From the NCBI RefSeq assembly GCF_965660005.1, contig NZ_CBFHYF010000010.1, forward strand, positions 1-56,223: a DNA stretch of 56,223 nt, written 5' to 3'. This document shows, one piece after another, positions 1 through 8,727 of this stretch (its first letter is position 1; each line of letters starts with the position of its first letter). Source of the DNA: Porticoccus sp965660005 (GTDB lineage: Bacteria > Pseudomonadota > Gammaproteobacteria > Pseudomonadales > Porticoccaceae). The notes under the pieces are model-generated. The model was not told the DNA's origin and searched no databases. It was given only the letters and a program-made list of their open reading frames with translations. A program made the translations under genes and the position numbers.

Positions 1-713
1 GCACCCTGAAGCAACAGGAGGACCAGCTGACCACGCAGCGGGAAAACCAACTGCGCGACGAACAACTGCTGGCCATCGGCTCTCTGGCCGCTGGCACTGC
101 ACATGAACTGGGTACGCCACTCAATACCATGAAGATTGTGGTGGACGAAATGGTGGCAGACCCATCCAACCCGGACGACGACCTGAAGATTCTGCAACAA
201 CAGATTGAGCAGTGTCGGCTTACCCTCAAGCAGCTGGTGGCCACTGCCGAGGGCACCCTCGATGGTGGGGAGAAGATCGACCTGCGACATTACTTTGACA
301 AGTTGTTCGAACGCTGGCAGCTGATGCGTCCCCGGGTGCAGGCCAACATCCGTTATCCGGATAACCTGCCGGATATCCACACCCGCCTGCACCCGACTAT
401 TGCCCAATCCCTCACCAGTCTGCTCAACAACGCGGCCGACGCCAGTCCCGATCAGATCGATGTAGAAGTGAGTTGGGATTCGCAGCAAGTCGAACTCTGC
501 ATCAAGGATTATGGTGACGGAGTTGCACCACAGTTGCAAAGCAGGCTTGGTAGCGCTTTTACCTCCAACAAACCTGAAGGGATGGGACTCGGGCTGTTTC
601 TCACCCAGGCCACGCTGCAACGCTACGGCGGTACCGTCACCATGAAGCCCGGGGCGGACTCTGGGAATATGACCCGGGTTGTTCTACCGTTACAGGGCAA
701 CCATGCAGGATAA
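1..713 (+). CDS. RegB/PrrB/RoxS-type sensor histidine kinase, C-terminal part
   Basis: Partial gene, open at the left edge of the window; in-frame codons run from base 3. It is the kinase core of a membrane sensor that phosphorylates the response regulator encoded just downstream. The H-box GSLAAGTAHELGTPL (bases about 78-122) is the form typical of the RegB/PrrB/ActS/RoxS redox-sensing family. It is followed by a dimerisation helix and an HATPase_c domain with N-box LLNNAADAS, G1 box DYGDGV and G2 box GMGLGL. The N-terminal membrane domain lies outside the window. The stop overlaps the regulator start by 11 bases, so the two are translationally coupled. Family assignment rests on the H-box and the partner gene; the sensed signal cannot be read here. 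Confidence 0.9.
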   Translation, partial: TLKQQEDQLTTQRENQLRDEQLLAIGSLAAGTAHELGTPLNTMKIVVDEMVADPSNPDDDLKILQQQIEQCRLTLKQLVATAEGTLDGGEKIDLRHYFDKLFERWQLMRPRVQANIRYPDNLPDIHTRLHPTIAQSLTSLLNNAADASPDQIDVEVSWDSQQVELCIKDYGDGVAPQLQSRLGSAFTSNKPEGMGLGLFLTQATLQRYGGTVTMKPGADSGNMTRVVLPLQGNHAG

Positions 714-1239
714 TCGATACCTGCTTATCGTGGACGACGATGCCACGTTCACCCGTATTCTTGGACGCGCCATGGGCCGTCGCGGCTATCTGGTTCTCAC
801 TGCCTGCAATGCCAGTGAAGCCCTGGATTTGTGTCGACAGTACAATCCCCGCCGGGCTGTGGTGGATCTGAAGCTGGAATGCGAGTCTGGGCTGCATCTG
901 CTGCCAAAGCTGATTCAGCTCAACGCCCAACTCGAGGTGCTGATCCTCACCGGCTATTCCAGTATCTCTACAGCGGTGGAAGCCATCAAGCTGGGAGCCT
1001 TGAACTACCTCTGCAAGCCCGCCTCGGTGGAGGATATTCTCGCGGCATTCGATACCGATGCCACCCCCGGGGCGATCGGCATTAGTGAAAGCCCGCCCTC
1101 GGTGGAACGCCTTGAGTGGGAGCATATCCAGCGGGTTCTGGCAGAAAATGCCGGCAATATCTCTGCCACCGCCCGCAGTCTCGGTATGCACCGCCGTACC
1201 CTGCAGAGAAAACTGCAAAAACGTCCGGTCAAGCAATAG
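703..1239 (+). CDS. RegA/PrrA/RoxR-type response regulator
   Basis: Two-component regulator of about 178 residues. It has a receiver domain (acidic cluster IVDDDA near the N-terminus, phospho-acceptor Asp in VVDLKLE, Thr in ILTGYSS, Lys in CKPAS), a short linker and a Fis-type helix-turn-helix (ISATARSLGMHRRTLQRKL). The MHRRTLQRKL helix is characteristic of the RegA/PrrA/ActR/RoxR family, which controls respiratory and redox genes. The ATG at 703 is preferred over one at 679 because the receiver domain starts immediately after it and the longer form would run deep into the kinase gene. It overlaps the kinase gene and is presumably activated by it. Target genes are not identifiable from the window. 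Confidence 0.92.
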   Translation: MQDNRYLLIVDDDATFTRILGRAMGRRGYLVLTACNASEALDLCRQYNPRRAVVDLKLECESGLHLLPKLIQLNAQLEVLILTGYSSISTAVEAIKLGALNYLCKPASVEDILAAFDTDATPGAIGISESPPSVERLEWEHIQRVLAENAGNISATARSLGMHRRTLQRKLQKRPVKQ

Positions 1240-1443
1240 CAATTCCCTGTCGCCTGCTTCTGACTACCTGATCACAAACAGTAAAGCCTGGTCACCAACA
1301 GACCGGGGGCAGGGCATTAATGGATGAAACTTTTTGCTATATGGTCAACAGCGCAACGGAACACTAAACTGATAATGAAACCCGTTTATCGAGTATTCGA
1401 CGACGGTGTTTCCCGCCCAATTTGTCAGACCAGAGAGTACCTT

Positions 1444-3864
1444 GTGAAGAACAAACAATCCTTGCCTTTACCTGCTGAGCGCCTCTATCGGCACTGTGAT
1501 CCGGCTACCCTGCCTTTCGGGGATACTACCGAGCTTGAGCACCTCGACAATTACTATGGCCAGGACCGCGCCCTGGACGCCCTGCGCTTTGGATTGGGGA
1601 TCCGCCACGAGGGTTACAACATCTATGTGCTGGGATCTTCCGGCATGGGCAAACACGAGATGTTGCAGGATTTCCTGCATCAACAGACATTTGACCGGCC
1701 AAAACCCAGCGATTGGTGCTACGTCAATAACTTCGGCGCACCGCATCAACCGAAAGTATTAAAGCTGCCCTGTGGCCTGGCACAACAGTTGCGGAAAGAC
1801 ATGGAGCAATGCGTTGAAGATTTGCTGGTGACCATTCCCGGCGTGTTTCAAAGTGCAGAATACAAAGCCAGACTGAATGACATCACCGATGCTTTCAATG
1901 ACCAGGAACAGCAGGCTTTCTCACAGTTAAAAGAGAAAGCGAAAGCACGCAACATCGCATTGCTGCAGACACCAACGGGCTACACTCTCGCGCCGCTGCT
2001 GAATGACAAAATCATTACCTCTGACGAATTTGAAGCCTTGAACGACGATGAAAAAACGGTCATCGAACAGAACATCAACGAACTCAAGGAAGAGCTGAAA
2101 GAAGTGGTTCAAAAAATGCCCATGTGGGTGAAATCGAGCCGGGAGCAATTCAAAAAACTGAATCAGGCTATTGTCCAGAATGCAGTGGGCCAGATATTCA
2201 AGGAACTTCAGAACCGCTATGCCGAGTACGCCGATGTGATTGAGTTTCTGGCCCTGGCCAAGCGGGATGTAATAGAAAACGTCGATGCATTCCGTGAAGA
2301 GGAAGAGCATTCCAGTGTCCCGGAAAATCTGAAAACCCGCGTACATGAATTTCCAATGTACAAGGTCAATGTGTTGGTGGATAACAGCGGAGCCTGCACG
2401 GCACCCATTGTCTATGAAAACAATCCGTCCCTGATCAACCTGCTGGGCAGAGTCGAACATGAAGCGCAGTACGGCACCCTGACTACCGACTTTACCTTGA
2501 TAAAGGGTGGTGCACTGCATCGTGCCAACGGCGGCTACCTGCTGCTGGATGCCATTAAAGTTCTCACCAATCCCTTTGCCTGGGACGCCCTCAAGCGGGC
2601 ACTGCAATCCCGGGAAGCACGGATTGAGTCGATTGACCAATTGCTCAGTCTGGTGAGCACCAAGTCCCTTGAACCCGAGCCGGTGCCACTGGACATCAAG
2701 GTTATTCTACTGGGCGACAGAACGGTCTACTACTTGCTGCAAGCCTATGACCCGGATTTCAATCTGCTGTTCAAAGTGCCCGCCGATCTGTCCGAAGAAT
2801 TGCCCCGCACCGACGCGAATACCCTGGGTTATGCCCGGTTGATTGCCTCACTGCAACACCGCAAGGGCATTCGGCCGCTCAATCAGAGTGCCGTGGCACG
2901 GGTTATTGAACAGGGCTCCCGAATGCTTGAAGATGCCGAGAAATTGCCCCTGCACCTTAATCTCCTCACCGACCTGCTCTGTGAAAGCGACTATTTTGCC
3001 GAACAGGCCAATATGGAACAGATCGCGGCGGTACATGTCCAGGCCGCGATAGATGCAGCATCCAAGCGGATGGATCAGTTCAGGGAGCGGGTTCAGGAAA
3101 GCATTCTCAGGGAAATACAGCTGGTGGATACCCGGGGCGAACATATCGCCCAGATCAACGGGCTTTCCGTCTACCAACTGGGTGAGTATGTATTCGGCCG
3201 GCCCACGCGTATTACCGCCCAGGCCCGGCTCGGGCGCGGCAAAGTGCTGGATATCGAACGCGAGGTAAAACTGGGTGGCAATATTCACTCAAAAGCCGTG
3301 TTGATCCTGTCCGCCTTTATTGCCAACCGTTACGCCCGGAACCGACCGCTACCGGTCTCCGCCAGTCTGGTCTTTGAGCAATCCTATGGCGGGGTTGAGG
3401 GCGACAGCGCCTCCGTGGCTGAAATCACCGTGCTTCTCTCGGCAATAGCCGATATCCCGATCAGGCAATCTCTCGCGGTGACCGGCTCCATCAATCAACA
3501 TGGGCAGGTTCAGGCAATTGGTGGCATCAACCAGAAGATTGAGGGCTTCTACGATATTTGCTGTGCCCGCGGACTGACCGGCGATCAGGGGGTAGTAATG
3601 CCCGCCGCCAATACCCAGCACCTGATGCTGGAGCAACGCGTAATCGATGCCGTCAGTCAGGGCAAGTTTCATATCTATGCTGTTTCCACAATTGACGAAG
3701 CGGTCGCTCTACTGACCGGAATGTCTGCAGGTGATGCCGATGACCAGGGAGAGTACCCGCCCGACTCCGTGAACGGAAAAGTCATGTCAAAAATTGAAGC
3801 GTGGATACAAACCGCCCGAAAATTTTCTGCTGATAATGCACAGGGCAATGACCATGCAGAGTGA
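1444..3864 (+). CDS. Lon-family ATP-dependent protease (LonB/AsrA-like, peptidase S16)
   Basis: AAA+ protease of about 806 residues. An N-terminal ATPase-like region contains a P-loop-type stretch (LGSSGMGKHE), followed by a long helical insertion (about residues 130-310) and a C-terminal Lon-type protease domain. The catalytic Ser lies in GGVEGDSASVAE and the catalytic Lys in GGINQKIEG. This architecture is that of the Lon-related proteases represented by AsrA in Pseudomonas, not classical Lon. The reading frame is open back to an ATG at 1324, but family members begin close to LPLPAERLY, so the GTG at 1444 is preferred; ATGs at 1324 and 1375 remain possible. The next gene starts inside its 3' end. 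The function in protein quality control is inferred from the family. Confidence 0.88.
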   Translation: MKNKQSLPLPAERLYRHCDPATLPFGDTTELEHLDNYYGQDRALDALRFGLGIRHEGYNIYVLGSSGMGKHEMLQDFLHQQTFDRPKPSDWCYVNNFGAPHQPKVLKLPCGLAQQLRKDMEQCVEDLLVTIPGVFQSAEYKARLNDITDAFNDQEQQAFSQLKEKAKARNIALLQTPTGYTLAPLLNDKIITSDEFEALNDDEKTVIEQNINELKEELKEVVQKMPMWVKSSREQFKKLNQAIVQNAVGQIFKELQNRYAEYADVIEFLALAKRDVIENVDAFREEEEHSSVPENLKTRVHEFPMYKVNVLVDNSGACTAPIVYENNPSLINLLGRVEHEAQYGTLTTDFTLIKGGALHRANGGYLLLDAIKVLTNPFAWDALKRALQSREARIESIDQLLSLVSTKSLEPEPVPLDIKVILLGDRTVYYLLQAYDPDFNLLFKVPADLSEELPRTDANTLGYARLIASLQHRKGIRPLNQSAVARVIEQGSRMLEDAEKLPLHLNLLTDLLCESDYFAEQANMEQIAAVHVQAAIDAASKRMDQFRERVQESILREIQLVDTRGEHIAQINGLSVYQLGEYVFGRPTRITAQARLGRGKVLDIEREVKLGGNIHSKAVLILSAFIANRYARNRPLPVSASLVFEQSYGGVEGDSASVAEITVLLSAIADIPIRQSLAVTGSINQHGQVQAIGGINQKIEGFYDICCARGLTGDQGVVMPAANTQHLMLEQRVIDAVSQGKFHIYAVSTIDEAVALLTGMSAGDADDQGEYPPDSVNGKVMSKIEAWIQTARKFSADNAQGNDHAE

Positions 3865-4606
3865 GCGCAGAATTTTAATCGCTCTGGACGCGTTGAGCGG
3901 CACCGAGACCGATCTGTTGTCGCTGGTGACCATAGCCAGATGGCTCAACGCCTCTCTGGCCGGCCTGTATATCGAAGACAGTCGATTGATGGCGGCCGCA
4001 GGGTTGCCCTTTGCCTGTGAAATTTCGAGCCTCTCGGGGGAGGAGCGTCTACTTGGCAGAGAAGCCATGATCAAGTCCAGCAAAATAGCTTCATCCAGAG
4101 CACGGCAGTTACTGGAGCAACTGTCCTCACAACAGGAAGTGGCCTGCACCTTCCGTATTGAGAGCGGAATGCTGGCACCCTCTGCATTATCCCACGAGGG
4201 CTACGATATTTTTTTCCCGGGGCGTATCCGCACTTCAGCGAGGCCAAACCGTCAGGCCTCATCTTCACAACCCAGCCAACAACTGATCCTGATTTATGAC
4301 GCATCCCCACAATTTCACCGGGCACTGGATATCGTGAAACGGCTGTCGCTCAACGGGATAGTATCGGACGTCACCCTGCTCAGTGAAACAGTATTGCCTG
4401 CAGAGATTGCCGATCAACTGCCTGTTGATGGCGTAAGGCTGCACTTTCAGCGGGTAAAATCCATTCACCCGCGAGATTTGCGGCACCTGCGACTGCCGGC
4501 AGGATCGCTGATCATGATGTCAAAAAGCCATTTTGAAACGTTGTCGGCCACGGAGCTGGCGGATCTACCCGACTGGCTACCCTATCCTTTGATGCTGATT
4601 GCCTGA
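3854..4606 (+). CDS. Universal-stress-protein-like protein, coupled to the Lon-like protease
   Basis: About 250 residues. The N-terminus (RRILIALDALSGTETDL then LNASLAGLYIEDSRLMAAA) resembles the universal-stress-like proteins of pseudomonads, whose first strand and GL(F/Y)(V/I)ED segment look alike. The second half appears to be another alpha/beta domain (LILIYDASPQFHRALDIV). No clear ATP-binding GxxGxxxxxxS motif is visible, so it may be a non-nucleotide-binding member. Upstream ATGs exist at 3794, 3836 and 3848. The ATG at 3854 has AGGG eight bases ahead and overlaps the protease stop by 11 bases, which implies coupled translation. The joint role with the protease is inference; the exact function is unknown. 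Confidence 0.7.
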   Translation: MQSERRILIALDALSGTETDLLSLVTIARWLNASLAGLYIEDSRLMAAAGLPFACEISSLSGEERLLGREAMIKSSKIASSRARQLLEQLSSQQEVACTFRIESGMLAPSALSHEGYDIFFPGRIRTSARPNRQASSSQPSQQLILIYDASPQFHRALDIVKRLSLNGIVSDVTLLSETVLPAEIADQLPVDGVRLHFQRVKSIHPRDLRHLRLPAGSLIMMSKSHFETLSATELADLPDWLPYPLMLIA

Positions 4607-4640
4607 CGGACCCACGCCAGCAAAAAGAAAGCGCTGCCAG

Positions 4641-5030
4641 CTAATTCAGCACCCGGTACCCACGACCCCGAAGACAGTTCTTGACCACACGGTCCCGTTC
4701 CGCGCTACCGGATGACACCCCCTTGATGGCACCGGTGACCGCACCGACGCCGGCCCCCTTCCTGGCCGTGCCGGAATCACCGACAATCGCTCCGACCACA
4801 CCACCAACCACCGCGCCACCCGCCGCCGAGGTCGCTGTTCGCTCCGCCACACGCACCTCGGAAGCATAGCGCTGGCAGTCGGCAAGATCGGCACTGTAAT
4901 AGGACATATCGACACCCTGAGTATCGATAATAATACCGCCCGCCTCGCCGTAACCCGATTGACGCTGACTGGTGCAGCCTGTCGCCATCACGGACAACAG
5001 TAAGATCAGAGATAGACGCAATATCATCAT
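4641..5030 (-). CDS. Glycine-zipper outer-membrane lipoprotein (hypothetical)
   Basis: About 129 residues. A lipoprotein signal peptide (MMILRLSLILLLSVMATGC) ends in a lipobox-like ATGC, so the cysteine is likely acylated and the protein exported. The mature part holds a glycine-zipper segment (AGGAVVGGVVGAIVGDSG and a second Gly/Ala stretch) of the kind found in Rickettsia 17-kDa antigen/SlyB-like proteins. It ends with a basic, Cys-containing tail (NCLRGRGYRVLN). The ATG at 5030 is chosen because the signal peptide begins there and GGAG lies upstream; the frame is open further back to 5129 without membrane-targeting sense. It is convergent with the preceding + strand gene. A role in envelope integrity is a family-level guess. 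Confidence 0.8.
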   Translation of the reverse strand: MMILRLSLILLLSVMATGCTSQRQSGYGEAGGIIIDTQGVDMSYYSADLADCQRYASEVRVAERTATSAAGGAVVGGVVGAIVGDSGTARKGAGVGAVTGAIKGVSSGSAERDRVVKNCLRGRGYRVLN

Positions 5031-5145
5031 CCTGTGCTCCAGTGTGATTTTTCCATTACATGGCAGGGGGTTGTACCCTCTGGAAAGAAAACGTTTTCTG
5101 GCAGAACCGGTTGACAGAAACCTGTCCATCCTTCGCTCAGTGGGG

Positions 5146-5997
5146 CTATTTGGCCGTACTCATCAAGCCCCTGACCGCAGCGGGAATATCCCCCGGTAAC
5201 AGCACCACTTTGGCATTCTCCGAGACGGCCAGTTCACGCATCGCCTCAACATATTTTTCACCCAGTAAATAGACCGCCGGCAGCTCCTTGTCCTGGATGC
5301 CCGCAGTGACTTTTTCGATAGCCTCCTGGGTGGCTGTTGCCAGTACCACCTTGGCTTCGGCATCGCGCTGGGAAGCTTCCAGCCGCCCCTCGGCTTCAAG
5401 AATGGCCGCCGTTTTCTCGCCATCGGCACGGGTCACCGTGGCACGGCGCTGGCGCTCGGCTGCTGCCTGCTCTTCCATCGCCTGCTGCATGGTTCCCGAG
5501 GGATTGATGTCCTGAATTTCCACCGTCTTCATGACAATGCCCCAGTCGGAAATATCGTCGGATATGGACGTTTTTAATTTGGCCTTGATCTGGTCTCTGG
5601 AGGAAAGCGCATCATCCAGATCCATCTCGCCAACAATCGAGCGCAGTGAGGTCTGGACTAGGTTTCTAATCGCCAGTTCATAGTCCTCAACGCCGTAGAC
5701 CGCTTTTTCCGGTGCCACGATATTGATATAGGCCACGGCATTGGCAACGATAACCACGTTATCCTTGGTAATAACTTCCTGCGAGGGAATGTCCAGCACG
5801 ATATCTTTGGTGGACACCCGGTAAGCCACAGTATCGATATAGGGAATAATAATATTCAGTCCCGGTGGCAGTATTTTATGAAACTTTCCCAGCCGCTGAA
5901 CCACGTGCTTGCTCCCCTGGGGCACAATGCGGACACCCAGGCCAACGGTAATAACCAGCAGTACCAGAACTGCCAAAACAACAACTGTGCCACCCAT
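5146..5997 (-). CDS. qmcA: SPFH/stomatin-like membrane protease-associated protein QmcA
   Basis: About 283 residues. A single N-terminal membrane helix (about residues 1-20) is followed by an SPFH/Band 7 domain (GVRIVPQGSKHVVQRLGKF, LDIPSQEVITKDN) and an Ala/Glu-rich coiled coil ending near residue 270. This matches E. coli QmcA (YbbK) and stomatins, which form membrane assemblies and usually work with an NfeD partner. The NfeD-like gene lies directly upstream in the same operon. The frame is open to a TTG at 6039, but the ATG at 5997 has a GGTGAG-like ribosome site and starts right at the membrane helix, as in E. coli. Confidence 0.9.
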   Translation of the reverse strand: MGGTVVVLAVLVLLVITVGLGVRIVPQGSKHVVQRLGKFHKILPPGLNIIIPYIDTVAYRVSTKDIVLDIPSQEVITKDNVVIVANAVAYINIVAPEKAVYGVEDYELAIRNLVQTSLRSIVGEMDLDDALSSRDQIKAKLKTSISDDISDWGIVMKTVEIQDINPSGTMQQAMEEQAAAERQRRATVTRADGEKTAAILEAEGRLEASQRDAEAKVVLATATQEAIEKVTAGIQDKELPAVYLLGEKYVEAMRELAVSENAKVVLLPGDIPAAVRGLMSTAK

Positions 5998-6053
5998 GCC
6001 ACTCACCCAAGATACAGTTAACGTGCCAAAATCGGTCAATGCCGATCAGCTAT

Positions 6054-6503
6054 TCAATCGAGCTTCACCACCACCAGAGTATTACCGGAAAACTCCTTGA
6101 TGAATACCCGGTCACCCAATGATACCGTTTGGTCGCAGATAAATTCCCATTCATCGGCACCGACTAGCGGTGTGGTAAAACGCACCACTCCCCGACCGTG
6201 CTCAACGGGCAGTTTTATGACCCGACCCGATTCGCCGATGGCAGCCTCTCTGGAGAGTCCAGCCAGGGTTTTATCCAACATTCGCGGTTTCAGGTATTTA
6301 AACCAGAACAGCGCGAAACCGCTGGAAGCAATTAGCCAGACCAGCAGCTGGCCCGTCACCGACAACTGTGGCACCAACCACAACAGGACTCCCACAATAA
6401 AAGCACCCAGGCCGAACCAGAGGATGGCAAAACTGGGCACTACAATCTCCAGTATCACCAGCAGAACAGCCAGCACCAGCCAGTGCCAGTAGACAATATC
6501 CAT
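6054..6503 (-). CDS. NfeD family membrane protein (short form, OB-fold C-terminus)
   Basis: About 149 residues. Two to three hydrophobic helices (LVLAVLLVILEIVVP, LWFGLGAFIVGVLLWLV, QLLVWLIASSGFALFWF) precede a C-terminal beta-rich domain typical of NfeD/YbbJ proteins. It contains the usual small OB-like stretch (GESGRVIKLPVEHGRG...GDRVFIKEFSGNTLVVVKL). NfeD proteins partner with the SPFH protein encoded next to them, here QmcA, and are thought to support membrane organisation. The start ATG overlaps the stop of the upstream 74-codon gene (TAATG), which indicates translational coupling. Confidence 0.88.
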   Translation of the reverse strand: MDIVYWHWLVLAVLLVILEIVVPSFAILWFGLGAFIVGVLLWLVPQLSVTGQLLVWLIASSGFALFWFKYLKPRMLDKTLAGLSREAAIGESGRVIKLPVEHGRGVVRFTTPLVGADEWEFICDQTVSLGDRVFIKEFSGNTLVVVKLD

Positions 6504-6727
6504 TAACCATCTCCCCGATGATGTTCTCTGGATTGCGGAGCAGCCAGCAAACGAAAAATTATCAGTACCAGGGGTATCATCAACAGAAAACCGGCTATCG
6601 TCATGATCCAGGCGGAAACACCACCACCATCGATTAATTGCAGGATACCCATCGCGGCCAGCACAGCGCCCAACAGGTCGAGGAGAATCAGGCGATAGGG
6701 GACTTTCAGTGGCTTGCTGCTGCTCAT
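6503..6727 (-). CDS. Small two-helix membrane protein (hypothetical), first gene of the nfeD-qmcA cluster
   Basis: About 74 residues with two predicted membrane helices (LILLDLLGAVLAAMGILQLI and WIMTIAGFLLMIPLVLIIF) and a charged C-terminus. I do not recognise a family with certainty; the size and layout are loosely like DUF1418 proteins. The ATG at 6727 is chosen over 6733 because GGGAAG lies eight bases upstream. The stop overlaps the NfeD start, so it is probably a real expressed gene and may belong to the QmcA/NfeD complex. Confidence 0.65.
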   Translation of the reverse strand: MSSSKPLKVPYRLILLDLLGAVLAAMGILQLIDGGGVSAWIMTIAGFLLMIPLVLIIFRLLAAPQSREHHRGDG

Positions 6728-6794
6728 GATCATTCTTCCCGATGTTGTACCAGAGTTATCAGATGCGATGCTACCGGGTGGGGATTCAGGTACC

Positions 6795-6818
6795 AGCGGG
6801 TGAGATGGCTCTCCCGCT
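6795..6818. terminator. Hairpin between broken c-di-GMP gene and the membrane cluster
   Basis: Arms AGCGGGTGAG and CTCTCCCGCT pair at 9 of 10 positions around a 4-base loop. No T-run follows on either strand, so it may stabilise mRNA ends or act with Rho rather than be a classical intrinsic terminator. Confidence 0.35.
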
Positions 6819-6964
6819 TATGACCGCCGTTGTGGTGACGCTCATCAGGCGGGCGATCCCCAGCGGAATTTTGTCCACTGATCACCCCGTCAAAAACGCC
6901 GTATGACTATACCTGTTCCCTATCATTCAGTGCACGCTTTACCGACCATCGGGAGATCAACAGC

Positions 6965-8269
6965 CTATTTCACAAGCTGTAAAAGTGCACTCTCTGATGC
7001 GGACTGAATCAGCGTCTCGAATTGTTCTGCTGACACAGGCTTGCTGAAACAGTAACCCTGGAAGTAATCACAACCGAGTTCGGCGAGAATATGGTGCTGC
7101 TCCTCGGTCTCAACCCCTTCGGCGATCACGTCAAGGGACATGATCTGACAGAGTTTGATGACCGCCTTGACGATTGAAAAAGTATCTTCCGATGAAGCCA
7201 GGTCATTAATAAAACTCCGGTCCAGTTTGACAAACTGCACCAGCAGCTTTTGCAGCATCGCCAGTGAGGAATAGCCCGTACCAAAATCATCCAGGGCAAT
7301 CCGCAAGCCAAAGTCCAGCAACTCCTGAAGCTGACTCTCGACCTTATCAAGATTGTGAATCAGGCTTTCCTCGGTAATTTCCAGTACCAGTTGATGGGGG
7401 TCAATGGCATATTGCCTGATCAGCTTTTTCACCTCGGTGGCAAAGTGCTCATTCTCGAACTGCTTGGGACTGATATTCACAAATAGCGCACACTCTGCTG
7501 ACCAGAGTCCCTCATCCATCCATTTCCGGAGATTGATGCAGGCACTTTCAAGGATCCACAGCCCTACTTCATGCATCTTCGGCAGGGTCGCCATGAATTC
7601 GATAAACTCACTGGCCGCCACAATACGCTGTGAGGGGCGGTTCCAGCGGAGCAATGCTTCAGCAAATAAAATCTCGCCATCGGCGTTGACGATGGACTGA
7701 AAGTGCAAATCAAACTCCTTGTTTTCGACACCCTGACGCAACTCGCGTATCAGGCTGACCCGGTATTCCGCTTCGATCGCGAGGGAGTCGTCATAGAAAC
7801 TGAAACCTTTCCGGCCGTAGTTTTTAACCCGATACATCGCCAGATCGGCCTGCTTTAGCAGATCATTTGGCGAGTGGCGATTGCCCCGAAACGTGACGAT
7901 ACCGCCACTGACTTCAATTTCGTATTCCAGGCCCCGTTGTTTACAGACCGTTTTACCCATCTCCATGATTTTATCGGCAATGGCGAGCACTCTGGCTCTT
8001 GCTTCAGCTACTTTTAGACCCAAATCCTGTATCAGCACCACGAACTCATCACCGCCGAACCGGGCAACCACATCTTCCTTGCGAACCGCCTGCCGCAACA
8101 GCTCGGCAAAAAACTGCAGCACCATGTCACCCACATGATGGCCCTGGGTGTCATTGATATCCTTGAAGTGGTCGAGATCGAGAAAAATAACAGCGCCAAA
8201 TTGTTTGTTGCGTTGGGAACCGGAGATCGCGGCATCCAGCTCACCCATCATGCGACTGCGGTTTGGCAA
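6965..8269 (-). CDS. GGDEF-EAL fragment of the disrupted c-di-GMP gene (possibly still translated)
   Basis: Open frame of up to 434 codons downstream of the second amber codon. The catalytic signatures look intact. The GGDEF motif is in RFGGDEFVV, with an inhibitory-site RxxD (RKED) five residues before it. The EAL signature is in EALLRW, followed by NISPKQF, EITEESL, DDFGTGYSSL, KLDRSFI and EGVETEEQ, which cover the metal and catalytic residues of active phosphodiesterases. The extreme start is a TTG inside LPNRS; ATGs at 8251/8248 are the likelier re-initiation sites but would trim the beginning of the GGDEF domain. If expressed, it would be a soluble c-di-GMP enzyme without its sensor half; expression is uncertain. 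Confidence 0.6.
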   Translation of the reverse strand: MPNRSRMMGELDAAISGSQRNKQFGAVIFLDLDHFKDINDTQGHHVGDMVLQFFAELLRQAVRKEDVVARFGGDEFVVLIQDLGLKVAEARARVLAIADKIMEMGKTVCKQRGLEYEIEVSGGIVTFRGNRHSPNDLLKQADLAMYRVKNYGRKGFSFYDDSLAIEAEYRVSLIRELRQGVENKEFDLHFQSIVNADGEILFAEALLRWNRPSQRIVAASEFIEFMATLPKMHEVGLWILESACINLRKWMDEGLWSAECALFVNISPKQFENEHFATEVKKLIRQYAIDPHQLVLEITEESLIHNLDKVESQLQELLDFGLRIALDDFGTGYSSLAMLQKLLVQFVKLDRSFINDLASSEDTFSIVKAVIKLCQIMSLDVIAEGVETEEQHHILAELGCDYFQGYCFSKPVSAEQFETLIQSASESALLQLVK

Positions 8270-8727
8270 TGCGGTCAGATTATCCTAGGTCGCCTGCCGC
8301 TCGATGGTTTCCTGATCTTCAATCTGGGAAGTCACGTCCTTGATGAAAGAGGCAATTCCAATCAGCTTGCCGTCTTTTGTCAGCGGCGTGTTGTGCCACT
8401 CGCATGTTTTTATTTGGCCATTCCTGTCGGTTACGTCATGAACAGCGTAATAACCCTGCTCATCCTTTTTCATCAGGGCTTGCCACATTGTACGAAATGA
8501 CTCAAGCGATCCCGGTGGCACCAGGAAATCGCCCTGAGCCCAAATACCTCTGTCGCGGGATAGCCAAACAGCCTTTCAGCGCTGAGATTCCAGCCGGTGA
8601 TGCACTGCTGGCGATCCCACTGAATAGCCGGTAGCGGTGCATTTTGCCAGTGCTGCTCGAGCAGGAAGCTGGATGCTTCCTGTTGTATTCGTGCCGCCTC
8701 GGCCTGACTGCGAAGAGCGATATTCTG

